Assembly (NCBI RefSeq): GCF_030709675.1
Contig: NZ_JAUZQD010000018.1
Span: 124,001-188,000 of the forward strand
Length of the DNA stretch: 64,000 bases
Direction: 5' to 3'
Origin: Symbioplanes lichenis
GTDB lineage: Bacteria > Actinomycetota > Actinomycetes > Mycobacteriales > Micromonosporaceae
Shown here: positions 7,480 through 15,786 of the stretch, one piece after another
Position numbering within the stretch: position 1 is the stretch's first letter
Layout: each line of letters opens with the position of its first letter
The notes under the pieces: generated by a model
What the model was told of the DNA's origin: nothing
The model's database searches: none
What the model saw: the letters and a program-made list of their open reading frames with translations, nothing else
Translations under genes and position numbers: made by a program

Positions 7480-8781
7480 TCATCGGCCGCCGGCGGCGGC
7501 AAGCTCCGCGGGCACGGGCAGCGCACTGCCCTTGGCGAACTCCTTCCAGCTCACGTCCCATGGCGTCCAGCCGTTGCCGTACGCCAGCTTGTCCTCGGTA
7601 CCCCGCACGGTGATGGGATCACCCACGAGCGTCTTGCCGAAGAGCCAGCGAGCGTTCGACGGGGACACGTTGACACATCCGTGTGACACATTCCGCCGAC
7701 CCTGGTCACCGACCGACCACGGAGCGGAGTGGATGTACTGCCCCGACCACGTCAGCCGCTGCGCGTAGTCGATCTCGGTGCGGTAGCCCTCGCCGGCCGG
7801 CAGCTCGTTCATCGTGTCGAAGACGGTGTGCTCGAGCTTCTCCATCACGACCATCGTGCCGCTGGACGACGGGTTCTTCTTCGAGCCCAGGCTCACCGGC
7901 AACGTCCGCACCGTCTTGCCGTCCTGCACCACTGTCATCTTCTTCGTCTTGTTGTCGACCTTCATGACGAAGCTGCGCCCGATCTTCGCGGTCGCGGACC
8001 GGTCCCGGTCGCCGTAACGCCCGCCGCCGGTCGGCAACCCGCCCACCGCGATGCGCACTGTGAGCTTCGTCCCGCTCTGCCAGAACTCCGGCGCGCGGTA
8101 ATAGGCCTGGGTGCCACTCGAGGTCCACGACCAGGTGCCGGGCTGTGCCGGCTCACTCTTGACGAACATCCGCTTCTGTACGGCAGCCCGGTCCGCCTTC
8201 TTGATCCCAGGACTGAACTCGACCACGATCGGCATCGCCACGCCGTACGTGTGATCGTCGAACAGGTAGAGCCCCGTGCCCGTCTTCTTGCCGGGCTTCC
8301 CCATGGTCGTGAACGTGGTGGTCTTCGTCGCCGTGGCGCCCGCCGCGTCCGTGGCGGTGACGCTGGCCTCGTACCGGGAGCTGGTCTTGAGGGGGCTCGA
8401 AGGCACCCAGGCCGAACCGTCCTCCCGCAGCGCGCCCGCGACGGCCTTGCCCTTCGCGTCCTTGAGCGAGACGGTCGTCACCTTCCCGCCGGACACGGTG
8501 AACCCGATCTCCGCACTGACCGGAACACTCTTCTTGCCGGTGGCCGGAGTCACAGCAAGCGCGAGCGCCCCGGACGGCGCCGTGGTGCCCGACTCCGTGA
8601 TCGGCGCGCCGGCACTCGCACTGGCTGCCGCACTCGCCCCCGCACTCGCGCTGGGCGCCGCCGCACTCGCCGTCCCGGCGGCCGCCGGCGCGTCCTCACC
8701 GTCCCCGCAAGCCGCCAGCGCCAGGGGCGCCACCACCGTCAAAGCCAGGCCCGCCAGGAACCCGCGCCGCATGCTGACCAT
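7480..8781 (-). CDS. L,D-transpeptidase lipoprotein (YkuD family), copy B
   Basis: 433 residues from ATG 8781. The signal peptide ends in lipobox LAAC. An Ala/Ser-rich linker (about 35-65) precedes two Ig-like domains and the YkuD catalytic domain with His351 (HSAPW), His367 and Cys369 in SHGCVN. It is a clear paralogue of the downstream copy: the catalytic domains are nearly collinear while the N-terminal linkers differ, pointing to an old tandem duplication. Its role is 3-3 peptidoglycan cross-linking, with resistance to ordinary beta-lactams as the family consequence. A second ATG three codons on is possible. Confidence 0.95.
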   Translation of the reverse strand: MVSMRRGFLAGLALTVVAPLALAACGDGEDAPAAAGTASAAAPSASAGASAAASASAGAPITESGTTAPSGALALAVTPATGKKSVPVSAEIGFTVSGGKVTTVSLKDAKGKAVAGALREDGSAWVPSSPLKTSSRYEASVTATDAAGATATKTTTFTTMGKPGKKTGTGLYLFDDHTYGVAMPIVVEFSPGIKKADRAAVQKRMFVKSEPAQPGTWSWTSSGTQAYYRAPEFWQSGTKLTVRIAVGGLPTGGGRYGDRDRSATAKIGRSFVMKVDNKTKKMTVVQDGKTVRTLPVSLGSKKNPSSSGTMVVMEKLEHTVFDTMNELPAGEGYRTEIDYAQRLTWSGQYIHSAPWSVGDQGRRNVSHGCVNVSPSNARWLFGKTLVGDPITVRGTEDKLAYGNGWTPWDVSWKEFAKGSALPVPAELAAAGGR

Positions 8782-8908
8782 CTCTGCCCCGTTCTTTCAT
8801 GTTCCGCGCGGCCATCCTGCCTTACCGATGCTTAAGACGCCCTCCACCGACCGGAGGTTGCATCCGCGATCATGCGGAGGGGGTGGATTTCAGGGGCGGG
8901 CGCGGGTC

Positions 8909-8970
8909 GTGTTAGTGTTTCTCTCGTCGCCAGGGCGGACAGCCAAGGCGGCGGGAAACACAAGTAACAC
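8909..8970. other. Long imperfect hairpin upstream of tRNA-Lys
   Basis: GTGTTAGTGTTTC (8909-8921) pairs with GAAACAC and TAACAC (8955-8970) apart from a 3-nt bulge. An inner GTCGCC/GGCGGC pairing extends the stem. A TAGTGT -10-like hexamer (8913-8918) lies in the left arm, so this may be a promoter region for the tRNA with a structured leader, or an operator. Confidence 0.5.
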
Positions 8971-9000
8971 CAGCTAGACAAGCAAGACCAGCAGGATCCG

Positions 9001-9073
9001 GCGCCGCTAGCTCAATTGGCAGAGCAGCGGACTCTTAATCCGCGGGTTGTAGGTTCAAGTCCTACGCGGCGCA
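9001..9073 (+). tRNA. tRNA-Lys (CTT)
   Basis: A full cloverleaf: acceptor GCGCCGC/GCGGCGC (7 bp), D-arm GCTC...GAGC, anticodon stem GCGGA/TCCGC with loop CTCTTAA (anticodon CTT at 9034-9036) and T-arm GTAGG-TTCAAGT-CCTAC. The discriminator is A and CCA is not encoded. It reads AAG codons. Confidence 0.97.
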
Positions 9074-9617
9074 CCCGAGATCAGGGCTCTGATCAGGCTT
9101 CATGCCTGGTTGGGGCCCTTGTTCGTTTCCGGTCGCCTCCCCGTCGACTCCGATCGCTTGTCAGCCGCTCCCCCGGTCGTCTTCTGGCCGCTCCGGTCGC
9201 TTCCGGTCTTCTGGCCGCCACGGTCGCCTCCTGGTCGCTGCCGGTCGCCTGGCCGCCACGGTCGCCTCCCGGCCGCTGCCGGTCGCCTGGCCGCTCCCGT
9301 CGCCCCCTGGTCGCTGCCAGTCGTCTTCTGGCCGCTCCGGTCGCTTCCGACCGTTTCATGGAGGCGGTTGCGGGGTTGCACGAGGTCGACCTGGCCCCGC
9401 TCACCCATTTCTCTGTCCGCTTCGCCGAGCCACCCTTCCGCTTCACCGAGCCGTGCCCGGCGCTGGTGCACGGCGTCGCACACCTCGGACGGGGCCGCGG
9501 TAATCAATCTTCGTTGTTACGCTCCCGAGGCACGAGGGTGAGCCCGTGCGCAGTCTTTTCCCCGTGCGCACTTTCCTCGTGCGCACCCTCTTCCAAGGAA
9601 GCGCGGGACGGATCTTC
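9074..9617. other. Gene-free stretch rich in imperfect GGTCGC repeats
   Basis: From about 9140 to 9360 the DNA is an irregular mosaic of GGTCGCCTCC, GGTCGCTGCC and CTGGCCGCTCCGGTCGCTTC blocks without a fixed period. Open frames across it in all registers are shadows of composition. A GTGCGCA word recurs three times at 9546-9590, just before the next gene. No gene is supported here. Confidence 0.7.
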
Positions 9618-10298
9618 ATGGTTACGACGGCTCGCCGGCTGACGGCTACCGCCCGGTGCGGCTCCGGGAACGTTGCGTGGGTGCGAGCGGCACCGGCCCT
9701 CGGCGCCGCCTTTCTGCTGACGGCTTGCACCGCAGCAGCGCCCGCCGCCCCGACGGACTCGGCGATCGCCGTCACCCCCTCGAGCTCGGCGCCGGCCGGT
9801 GTTACCGGGAGTTCGGCTTCTGCCGCTACGTCACCGTGCCGGGGCGGGACTGTCTCTCTTGGACCCGTGCGCCGGGCCACCGTGGTGACCGAGATCTCCG
9901 ACCTCAGTGCGGCGCATCGGGCGGACGGCAAGCCGATCGTCGCCGCGCTGAGGCCTGTCCGGTCTGTCGTGGCCGCTATTCAAGCAGCCGGGGCGGTTGA
10001 CGAGGCGGCCGTCTTCGAGGTCTTCGCGAAGCAGGCCGGCCCGGGCACTGCGGCTCTCGGTGGGAGTGTTCCGCGCGAAGGTGTCTCCGGCGAGTTCACA
10101 GTTGACGTGGATGGCTCGGTGGTTGTGTACGAGTCCGTGGTGCAGGTGGACGCGAGCTTCACCTTCCGCTGTGGGGGCGGCGCCGTCAGCGGTGCGATCA
10201 GCTCTTGGCGACAGCCGCGGTCCGGCATCGCGCAGTGTGACGCCACGATGTCGCCGGCCGCTGACGTTCTGCCGGAAGTGAGGGCGCTCGCCTGCTGA
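9618..10298 (+). CDS. Putative lipoprotein of unknown function
   Basis: 226 residues. ATG 9618 was chosen over upstream in-frame codons because GGACGG precedes it and it gives a proper signal peptide (Arg-rich n-region, then GAAFLLTAC with lipid-attachment Cys37). After a Ser/Ala/Thr linker, the C-terminal 150 residues form an alpha/beta domain with four Cys residues (SPCRGG, FRCGGG, IAQCDA and the final LAC), suggesting two disulfides outside the membrane. No family is recognised. It stands alone between two repeat-rich gaps. Confidence 0.65.
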   Translation: MVTTARRLTATARCGSGNVAWVRAAPALGAAFLLTACTAAAPAAPTDSAIAVTPSSSAPAGVTGSSASAATSPCRGGTVSLGPVRRATVVTEISDLSAAHRADGKPIVAALRPVRSVVAAIQAAGAVDEAAVFEVFAKQAGPGTAALGGSVPREGVSGEFTVDVDGSVVVYESVVQVDASFTFRCGGGAVSGAISSWRQPRSGIAQCDATMSPAADVLPEVRALAC

Positions 10299-10740
10299 CT
10301 CGCCGACTCGCGGGTGGACGGCCGGCACGTCGAGCGGTTGGCACCGCCCCCGGCGAGCAGCACCGTCGGACGGCTGGGCCCGTTGGGCGGCATCGTCGAG
10401 CGGACGGGCTGGCCCCGGCGGGCAGCACTGTCGAGCGGGCGGGCGGCACTGGCTCCGGCAGGCAGCATCGTCGAGCAGACGGACGAGCAGACGGGCGGCG
10501 CTGGTCCCGGCGGGCAGCACCCGTCGAGCGGGCGGCAGCGGCGGGGCGGGCGGCTCGGAGTTCGCTGGGAGAAGTTGAGACGCGTTCGCACTTCGGGCGC
10601 ACGATACGGTAGCGTTCTGGCCTGATGTGGACGACCGCGACCGTCGGCCGATGCGGAGCCGGGCCGGGCCGCGTTTTCAGATGCCGCACAGAGGCGGCGC
10701 CGCATTGTTGCGGGGCGGGAACTCACAGTGACGTTTGCCG
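10299..10740. other. Gene-free stretch with loose GGCAGCA/GTCGAGC repeats
   Basis: 10320-10540 carries irregular repeats of GGCAGCAxxGTCGAGC type. No gene is supported. From about 10620 the composition becomes more ordinary, and the probable control region of the beta-propeller gene begins. Confidence 0.6.
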
Positions 10741-10742
10741 AT

Positions 10743-10777
10743 TTGTGTGATGGTTCGCAACTGCGTGCTTCACACAA
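10743..10777. promoter_or_regulatory. Inverted repeat TTGTGTGA-N19-TCACACAA
   Basis: A perfect 8-bp inverted repeat (10743-10750 with 10770-10777) lies about 260 bp upstream of the beta-propeller start. It could be a two-half-site binding region, but no protein is recognised for it. Confidence 0.4.
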
Positions 10778-10832
10778 CGGGTGATGGTGCGCTCAAATGG
10801 CGGGCAACCTTGCTTAATGCGGGGTTAAAGCG

Positions 10833-10848
10833 TTGGAAGCGCTCCCAA
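10833..10848. promoter_or_regulatory. CelR/CebR-like LacI-family operator
   Basis: TTGGAAGCGCTCCCAA is a 16-bp palindrome with one mismatched pair. Its core TGGAAGCGCTCCCA differs by one base from TGGGAGCGCTCCCA, the known operator of actinobacterial cellobiose repressors (CelR of Thermobifida, CebR of Streptomyces). It lies about 190 bp before the beta-propeller start. A possible -10 (TATCCT, 10938-10943) lies between. Confidence 0.65.
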
Positions 10849-11034
10849 CAAGATCGCCGCAGGACGACGTCTGAGCAGCTCAGAGCCTGTGTGACAAGCA
10901 TCGCCGTCCAGCAGTAGCCAAGGTGGACCCTCTTCTATATCCTGTCTCGGGATTACCGGGATGGGGCAGATTGAGGGCGCGGGCCAAAGGCTCGAAACGC
11001 GATCATCTCCCCGACGGGAGAGGGTTGAATTTCT

Positions 11035-12978
11035 TTGTCTGTTATCACCGTCGGTCGGTCGCGACGTGGCGCGGCCGTCCTGCTCGCGGGGTCGCTCGTC
11101 GCCGCCTCCGGGTTGCTGGCGAGCCCGGCCGCGGCCGGCGTGGTGCCCGCGCCGGTCGCCGGCAAGCTCGTCGCGGCCAACCCGGTCGACGTGACGCCGC
11201 ACGCGCTCAACGGCGAGGTGCGGGCCTTCGCGGAGATCGGTGACACGATCTACGTCGGTGGGTCGTTCACCCAGCTCCGCACGGCGGCCTCGGCGACCAA
11301 GATCGCGCAGCCCTACCTTTTCTCCTACAACAAGAAGACCGGGGCGGTCAGCGGCACGTTCAAGCCCAAGCTGGACGGTGCGGTCAGCGCCCTGCTGGTC
11401 AACTCGGCCGGCAAGCTGGTCGTGGGCGGCGCCTTCCGCAACGTCAACGGTGTCGAGCGGCGCAACCTGGTGGCGGTCGACCCGTCGTCCGGCGCGACCG
11501 TGAGCAGCTGGGTCGGCAAGTCCGACGGCGGCAACGTCCGCACCCTGAAGCAGTACGGCGGGAAGATCTACGTCGGCGGCGCCTTCAACTATCTCAACGG
11601 CGTGGAGCGGCACGGGCTGGCCCGCGTCGACAGCGCCACCGGGGCGATCGACGCCGGGTTCGTGGTCGACGCCACGGGCGGGCGCAACAGCGTCGCGCCG
11701 TACGTGTGGACGATGGACATCGCGCCGAACGGCCGGACGCTCGTCATCGGCGGCAACTTCACGCTGGTCAACAAGGCGTCGCGCAATCAGATCGCGGTGC
11801 TCGACCTCAGCGCGACCGGGGCGCCGACGCTGGCCAACTGGAGCACCACGCGCTACGTGCCGCCGTGCATCAAGCCGCAGGAGTTCACGCACTACGTGCA
11901 GGACATCGACTTCTCCGACGACGGCACCTACTTCATCGTCGGCAGCAACGGCGGCGAGGGCTGGCCGGCGGCCTACTGCGACACGCTGGCCCGCTTCGAG
12001 ACGGCGACCCGGGGCACCGGCCTCGACGCCTCCTGGATCGACCTGACCGGCAACGACACGATCACCTCGGTCGAGGCCACCGGCAACGTCATCTACCTGG
12101 GCGGGCACTTCCGCTGGCTCAACAACCCGAACGCGGTCGACAAGGCCGGCACCGGCGCGGTCGACCGGCTGGGCATCGCCGCGGTGGACCCGGGCAACGG
12201 CATGCCGATCGCGTGGAACCCGCGACGCTCCGGCGCCCCGACCGGCACCACGGCCTGGGGCTCGGCGGTTCCCGTGATCTGGAAGGGCGCCGACGGCATC
12301 TACGTGGGGCAGAACTCCGACGGGCTGGGCAACGAGTACCACGGCCGGCTGGCGATGTTCCCGACCACCGGCGGGCGTACGGTCGCCGCCGTCCAGGCGC
12401 CCACGGCCGCGACCGGTTACCTGTGGTCCGGCGGCACGGCCAAGAAGCTCAAGCGGACCGCCTTCAACGGCACCACGCTCGGCGCGTCGACGACCGTCAC
12501 CCAGGCCAACATGACCGGTACGGGCATCGCGACCCGCGCCGGCGACAAGCTCTACTGGGACAAGTCCGGCAAGCTCGTCACCTCGACCGTGACCGGCGCG
12601 GGCGTCGTGGGCGCCTCGTGGGCCACCGGCTACAACAGCTGGTACAGCACGTCCGCTCTGACGGGCGCGTTCTACCTGAGCGGCCGGCTCTACTACACGA
12701 AGTCCACGGCCGACAAGCTCTACTACCGCTACCTCGAGCCGGACGGCCACATCGTCGGCGCGACCGAGTTCAGCGTGGCCACCACCGGCATCAAGTGGTC
12801 GACCGTGCGCGGCCTGACCTGGGTCAACGGCTCGATCGTCTACGGCAACACGGACGGCAAGCTGCGCAAGGTGACCTTCACGCCGACGGCGGCCACGGTG
12901 GCGACCAGCTCGACCGTGAAGATCATCGACAACGGCAAGACCTGGACGAGCAAGACGCTGTACTTCGCGGCCTCCTGA
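11035..12978 (+). CDS. Secreted beta-propeller protein (delta-60/DUF5122-type repeats)
   Basis: 647 residues, TTG start with a [11 protein letters not shown] about 10 nt upstream. The signal peptide (Arg-rich, then AAVLLAGSLVAASGLLASPAAA) directs export. Residues about 35-460 contain repeated blade motifs of the form IYVGGSFTQL, LVVGGAFRNVNG, IYVGGAFNYLNG, VIGGNFT and IYLGGHFRWL, the signature of DUF5122/delta-60 propellers. A C-terminal region (about 465-645) has a second set of Trp/Tyr/Gly repeats, probably another propeller or a carbohydrate-binding beta structure. Such proteins are extracellular, and the family's ligand is not established. A cellobiose-repressor-like operator upstream and the adjoining polysaccharide genes suggest a polysaccharide-related role, which is inference. 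Hairpins follow the stop. Confidence 0.9.
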   Translation: MSVITVGRSRRGAAVLLAGSLVAASGLLASPAAAGVVPAPVAGKLVAANPVDVTPHALNGEVRAFAEIGDTIYVGGSFTQLRTAASATKIAQPYLFSYNKKTGAVSGTFKPKLDGAVSALLVNSAGKLVVGGAFRNVNGVERRNLVAVDPSSGATVSSWVGKSDGGNVRTLKQYGGKIYVGGAFNYLNGVERHGLARVDSATGAIDAGFVVDATGGRNSVAPYVWTMDIAPNGRTLVIGGNFTLVNKASRNQIAVLDLSATGAPTLANWSTTRYVPPCIKPQEFTHYVQDIDFSDDGTYFIVGSNGGEGWPAAYCDTLARFETATRGTGLDASWIDLTGNDTITSVEATGNVIYLGGHFRWLNNPNAVDKAGTGAVDRLGIAAVDPGNGMPIAWNPRRSGAPTGTTAWGSAVPVIWKGADGIYVGQNSDGLGNEYHGRLAMFPTTGGRTVAAVQAPTAATGYLWSGGTAKKLKRTAFNGTTLGASTTVTQANMTGTGIATRAGDKLYWDKSGKLVTSTVTGAGVVGASWATGYNSWYSTSALTGAFYLSGRLYYTKSTADKLYYRYLEPDGHIVGATEFSVATTGIKWSTVRGLTWVNGSIVYGNTDGKLRKVTFTPTAATVATSSTVKIIDNGKTWTSKTLYFAAS

Positions 12979-13007
12979 CCGAGCCGCCACCGCACAACCG
13001 CGTCACC

Positions 13008-13043
13008 GGTGGTGGCCCGCACCACAAGGAGCGGGCCACCACC
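13008..13043 (+). terminator. Strong hairpin after the beta-propeller gene
   Basis: A perfect 13-bp stem GGTGGTGGCCCGC/GCGGGCCACCACC with a 10-nt loop ACCACAAGGA, starting 29 nt after the stop. There is no U-tract, so it may be a GC-type actinobacterial terminator or an mRNA end stabiliser. Confidence 0.65.
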
Positions 13044-13134
13044 AAACAACCGCACCACCAGGGGCCGCCCTGCACCACAAGGAGCGGACCGCCGCGTCCC
13101 GGAAGGTGGCCCGCACCACAAGGAGCGGGCCACC
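13008..13134 (+). repeat. Three copies of a hairpin with loop ACCACAAGGA
   Basis: The hairpin at 13008-13043 recurs almost exactly at 13105-13134 (10-bp stem, identical loop). A degenerate copy lies between them (about 13063-13095) with the loop sequence kept but the stem decayed. Confidence 0.85.
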
Positions 13135-13690
13135 ACCACGGCAAGCATCAACAGCGAGCACCCACGGCAAGCACCCACGGCGAGCATGAGAAGCAAGCAC
13201 TCACGGCGAGCATGAGAAGCAAGCACTGAGGGCAAGCACCAAGAAGCCCAGCGAGCCGAAGCAACACAGCGCAACGCACGAAAGCAGCGCGCGGAGAGCC
13301 GCACAACGCATCGCAGCGCACGGAAGCACGCAGCAACAGAGCGCAGCGCACGGGAAGCAGCACAGCAACAGAGCACAGCGCACGCAGCACCACAGAGAGC
13401 AGCGCAGCGCACGGAAAACGGCGCGAGGAAACAGCGCTCGACAAGCAACGCAGCGCAGCGCAGCGCACGAAGCAACGCCGCAAGCCCAGCACAGGACAAG
13501 TGGCCACAGAGAAGTGACGCAGCGCAGCGAAAGAAAACAGCGCAGCGCGAGGAAGCGGCACGACCGCACACGCGGAGAACAGACAGGACCGCAGCGCAGA
13601 AGACGGCAGCAGCCGCGGCGCACGGAAAGCGGCGAGTTGACGGCCGGGTACCGATCGGGTGATGCTGCCCGACCGGTACCCGTCCGGGTG
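13135..13690. repeat. T-poor low-complexity repeat tract upstream of the polysaccharide operon
   Basis: 13140-13245 repeats GCAAGCACCCACGGCGAGCA-like units. 13256-13640 repeats GCAGCGCACGGAAGCA-like units with hardly any T on the plus strand. Opposite-strand open frames here read as Cys/Ala/Leu strings and are not genes. The last 50 bp before 13719 carries a GGAGTGAAGG ribosome-binding region. Confidence 0.75.
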
Positions 13691-13718
13691 AACAACGTAC
13701 GAACGGAGTGAAGGCAGC

Positions 13719-14318
13719 GTGGGCGACACGACAACGCTGGCCGGCGAGACCTCCGCGCCGCCGCACCGGCCCCCTCTGCCGTCCGGCCCCGCCGGGCGGC
13801 TCGTCCGTGTGGTCTTCGGGCTCAAGCGGACCTGGTACAAGCTCCGCTATCCCGGCCTCACGCTGGGCCGGGACGTGCAGATCCGGGGCCGGATCCGGCT
13901 GCGGCGCGGCGTGCGGGTCACCATCGGCGACGGTTGCCGGCTCAACAAGCGGGTCCGGTTCGCCGGGCCGGGCGTGGTGACGATCGGGCCGGGCAGCCTG
14001 CTCAACGGGTCGTGGATCGGCTGCTGGACGACGGTGACCGTCGGGGCCGGCAGCCTGCTCTCGGATTGTGAGCTTGTCGACAACACGTTCCACAATCTCG
14101 ACCCCGCGCGGCGGCACGATCCGCCGTCGCCGAGCACCCGGGCGCCGATCACGGTCGGTGACAACGTGTGGATCGGGGCGGGCGCGGTCGTGCTCAAGGG
14201 CGTCACGATCGGCCGCGACTCGGTGGTCGGGGCGGCGGCCGTGGTGCGGGAGGACGTACCGGAGAGGGTTGTCGTGATCGGCAATCCGCAGCAGATCGTC
14301 AAGCGGTTCGATGGCTGA
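13719..14318 (+). CDS. Left-handed beta-helix (hexapeptide) acyltransferase
   Basis: 199 residues, GTG start with GGAG and AAGG purine runs upstream. The repeated hexapeptide pattern [LIV]-G-x-x-x-x is clear from about residue 45 (VQIRGRIRL, VTIGDGCRLN, VTIGPGSLLN, VTVGAGSLL) and again at the C-terminus (ITVGDNVWIGAGAVVLKGVTI, IGNPQQIVKRF), as in WbbJ/CysE/NodL O-acetyltransferases. Catalytic His is likely in VDNTFHNLD. It would transfer an acetyl or similar group from acyl-CoA to a sugar in the cytosol. It overlaps the chain-length gene by 8 bp, so it belongs to the polysaccharide operon and probably decorates that polymer. Confidence 0.88.
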   Translation: MGDTTTLAGETSAPPHRPPLPSGPAGRLVRVVFGLKRTWYKLRYPGLTLGRDVQIRGRIRLRRGVRVTIGDGCRLNKRVRFAGPGVVTIGPGSLLNGSWIGCWTTVTVGAGSLLSDCELVDNTFHNLDPARRHDPPSPSTRAPITVGDNVWIGAGAVVLKGVTIGRDSVVGAAAVVREDVPERVVVIGNPQQIVKRFDG

Positions 14319-15762
14319 GCTCATCGGCATGGACAGCAGCGACGTCGCCGGCGGGCGGCGGGCGGTCACGCTCACCGATCTCGTGCGCATCCCGGTGCAC
14401 CGGTGGAAGCCGGTTGCCGCCGGGGCGCTGCTCGGGCTGCTGGCCGGGATCGTCTATCTGGTGCTGCCCGCGAGGTACGAGGGTGTCGCCGTGGTGGCCG
14501 TGCGCGCGGTCGTCACCGACCCGTTCAGCTATCCCGGGCCGGGCGCGGACCGCGTCGTCAACATGACTGTCGAGAACGGCATCGCCACGGGTACGGAGAT
14601 CGTGGCCGCCGTGAGCGAGGCGACCGGCCAGAGCACCGAGGCGGCCCGCAGTGGCCTCACGGTGGAGCTGCCGACCGGCACGCAGGTGTTGCGCTTCCGT
14701 TACGTGGCGCAGGACACCGCGGACGCCATCGCGGGGGCCAACGCCGCGGCGAACGCGTACCTCACGGTGCGTCAGGCGCTCTACACCAAGCAGCGGGACA
14801 CGATCCTCAAGTCGTACGACCAGAGCATCGACGAGATCACGAAGGAGCGGGACCAGCTCCGCGAGACCTTGTCCGACCGCAGCACCGAGAACGTCTCCGC
14901 CTCGACGACCGCCCTGCTCAACCAGCTCGGCGGCCTGGACGACCAGCTCGGTGACCTGACCGACCGGCGGGCCACGTCCGCGGCGATCGACGTGACGCCG
15001 GGCAACGTGACCCGGGTCGCCGCGCCGCCGCTGCCGTCCAACCACGACATGGCGCCCATCTACGCGTTCGTCGCCATCATCGCGGGCGCGCTGGCCGGTG
15101 CCGTGGGCTCGTTCGGGCTGGAGGGCCTGGACCGCCGGGTCCGCTCGGGCACCGAGGCGTCCGCGGTGAGCGGCTTCCCGCTGCTCGCCGATCTGGGCGG
15201 CCCGCGGTTCCGCAACGACAAGCGGCGGCACACGGCCGACCTGCGCTATCTGAGCCTGGCGATCCTGGGTCAGCTCGGCCCGATCCCGCACCGCCGGATC
15301 GTGCTGCTCAGCACGCAGCCGGGCGACCTGCCGACGTCGGTGGCGACCGGGCTCGCGCTGACGCTGGCCGGGCAGGGCAACACCGTCGGCTGGGAGGACC
15401 ACACCAAGGACGCCTCCGACGCCCGCTCGCGGCTGGTGGCCGGCGGCGGGGAGAGCCAGAACGGGCAGCAGCGCAACGGGACGGCGGTGGCCCGCGGGTC
15501 GTTCACCTCGTCGGTGCCGGTCGGCTCCGGCCGGATTCTGCTGCTGGCGCCGCCCGAGCCCGAGGCGGCCACGGTCACGGTGATCCGAGCCTCGCCCGCC
15601 GAGCAGGACGACTGGGGCATCCGGGCCGCGCGCGAGTCGGCCGCCGTGGTCGTCGTGCGCCGCGACTACACCCGGGCGACCGACCTGGAACGGCTCTCGA
15701 ACACGCTCCGCCTCACCGGCGTCAACGTGCTGGGCGTCGTCGCGGTGGGCCCCCATGACTGA
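14311..15762 (+). CDS. Wzz-type polysaccharide co-polymerase (chain-length protein), no kinase motif
   Basis: 483 residues. ATG 14311 overlaps the upstream stop. The first membrane helix (PVAAGALLGLLAGIVYLVL, about 32-50) is followed by the Wzz extracellular region with a coiled coil (KSYDQSIDEITKERDQLRE), then a second helix (about 250-272) preceded by a Pro-rich PLPSNHD. The C-terminal cytoplasmic part (about 290-483) resembles the position of a BY-kinase domain but has no Walker A (GxxxxGK[ST]) or Tyr cluster. It would set chain length for the Wzy polymerase without autophosphorylating. A separate kinase could be elsewhere. Confidence 0.85.
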   Translation: MAELIGMDSSDVAGGRRAVTLTDLVRIPVHRWKPVAAGALLGLLAGIVYLVLPARYEGVAVVAVRAVVTDPFSYPGPGADRVVNMTVENGIATGTEIVAAVSEATGQSTEAARSGLTVELPTGTQVLRFRYVAQDTADAIAGANAAANAYLTVRQALYTKQRDTILKSYDQSIDEITKERDQLRETLSDRSTENVSASTTALLNQLGGLDDQLGDLTDRRATSAAIDVTPGNVTRVAAPPLPSNHDMAPIYAFVAIIAGALAGAVGSFGLEGLDRRVRSGTEASAVSGFPLLADLGGPRFRNDKRRHTADLRYLSLAILGQLGPIPHRRIVLLSTQPGDLPTSVATGLALTLAGQGNTVGWEDHTKDASDARSRLVAGGGESQNGQQRNGTAVARGSFTSSVPVGSGRILLLAPPEPEAATVTVIRASPAEQDDWGIRAARESAAVVVVRRDYTRATDLERLSNTLRLTGVNVLGVVAVGPHD

Positions 15763-15786
15763 CCACAGCATGGCTGCGGACGAAGA

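Noticed and set aside
9016-9642. Open frame starting inside tRNA-Lys
   Set aside because: It overlaps the tRNA and the GGTCGC mosaic. No start signal or family match.
10923-11034. Riboswitch in the leader of the propeller gene
   Set aside because: A short GC hairpin is present, but no known riboswitch core is recognised. It was left as a plain leader with a possible TATCCT -10.
10825-12990. 721-residue minus-strand open frame
   Set aside because: Antisense to the secreted propeller gene, with Arg/Asp/Gly composition and no ribosome-binding site.
13148-13840. Cys/Leu/Ala-rich minus-strand open frames
   Set aside because: They translate the GCAGCGCACG-type repeat tract in different registers. 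The residue strings follow the repeat, not a protein fold.
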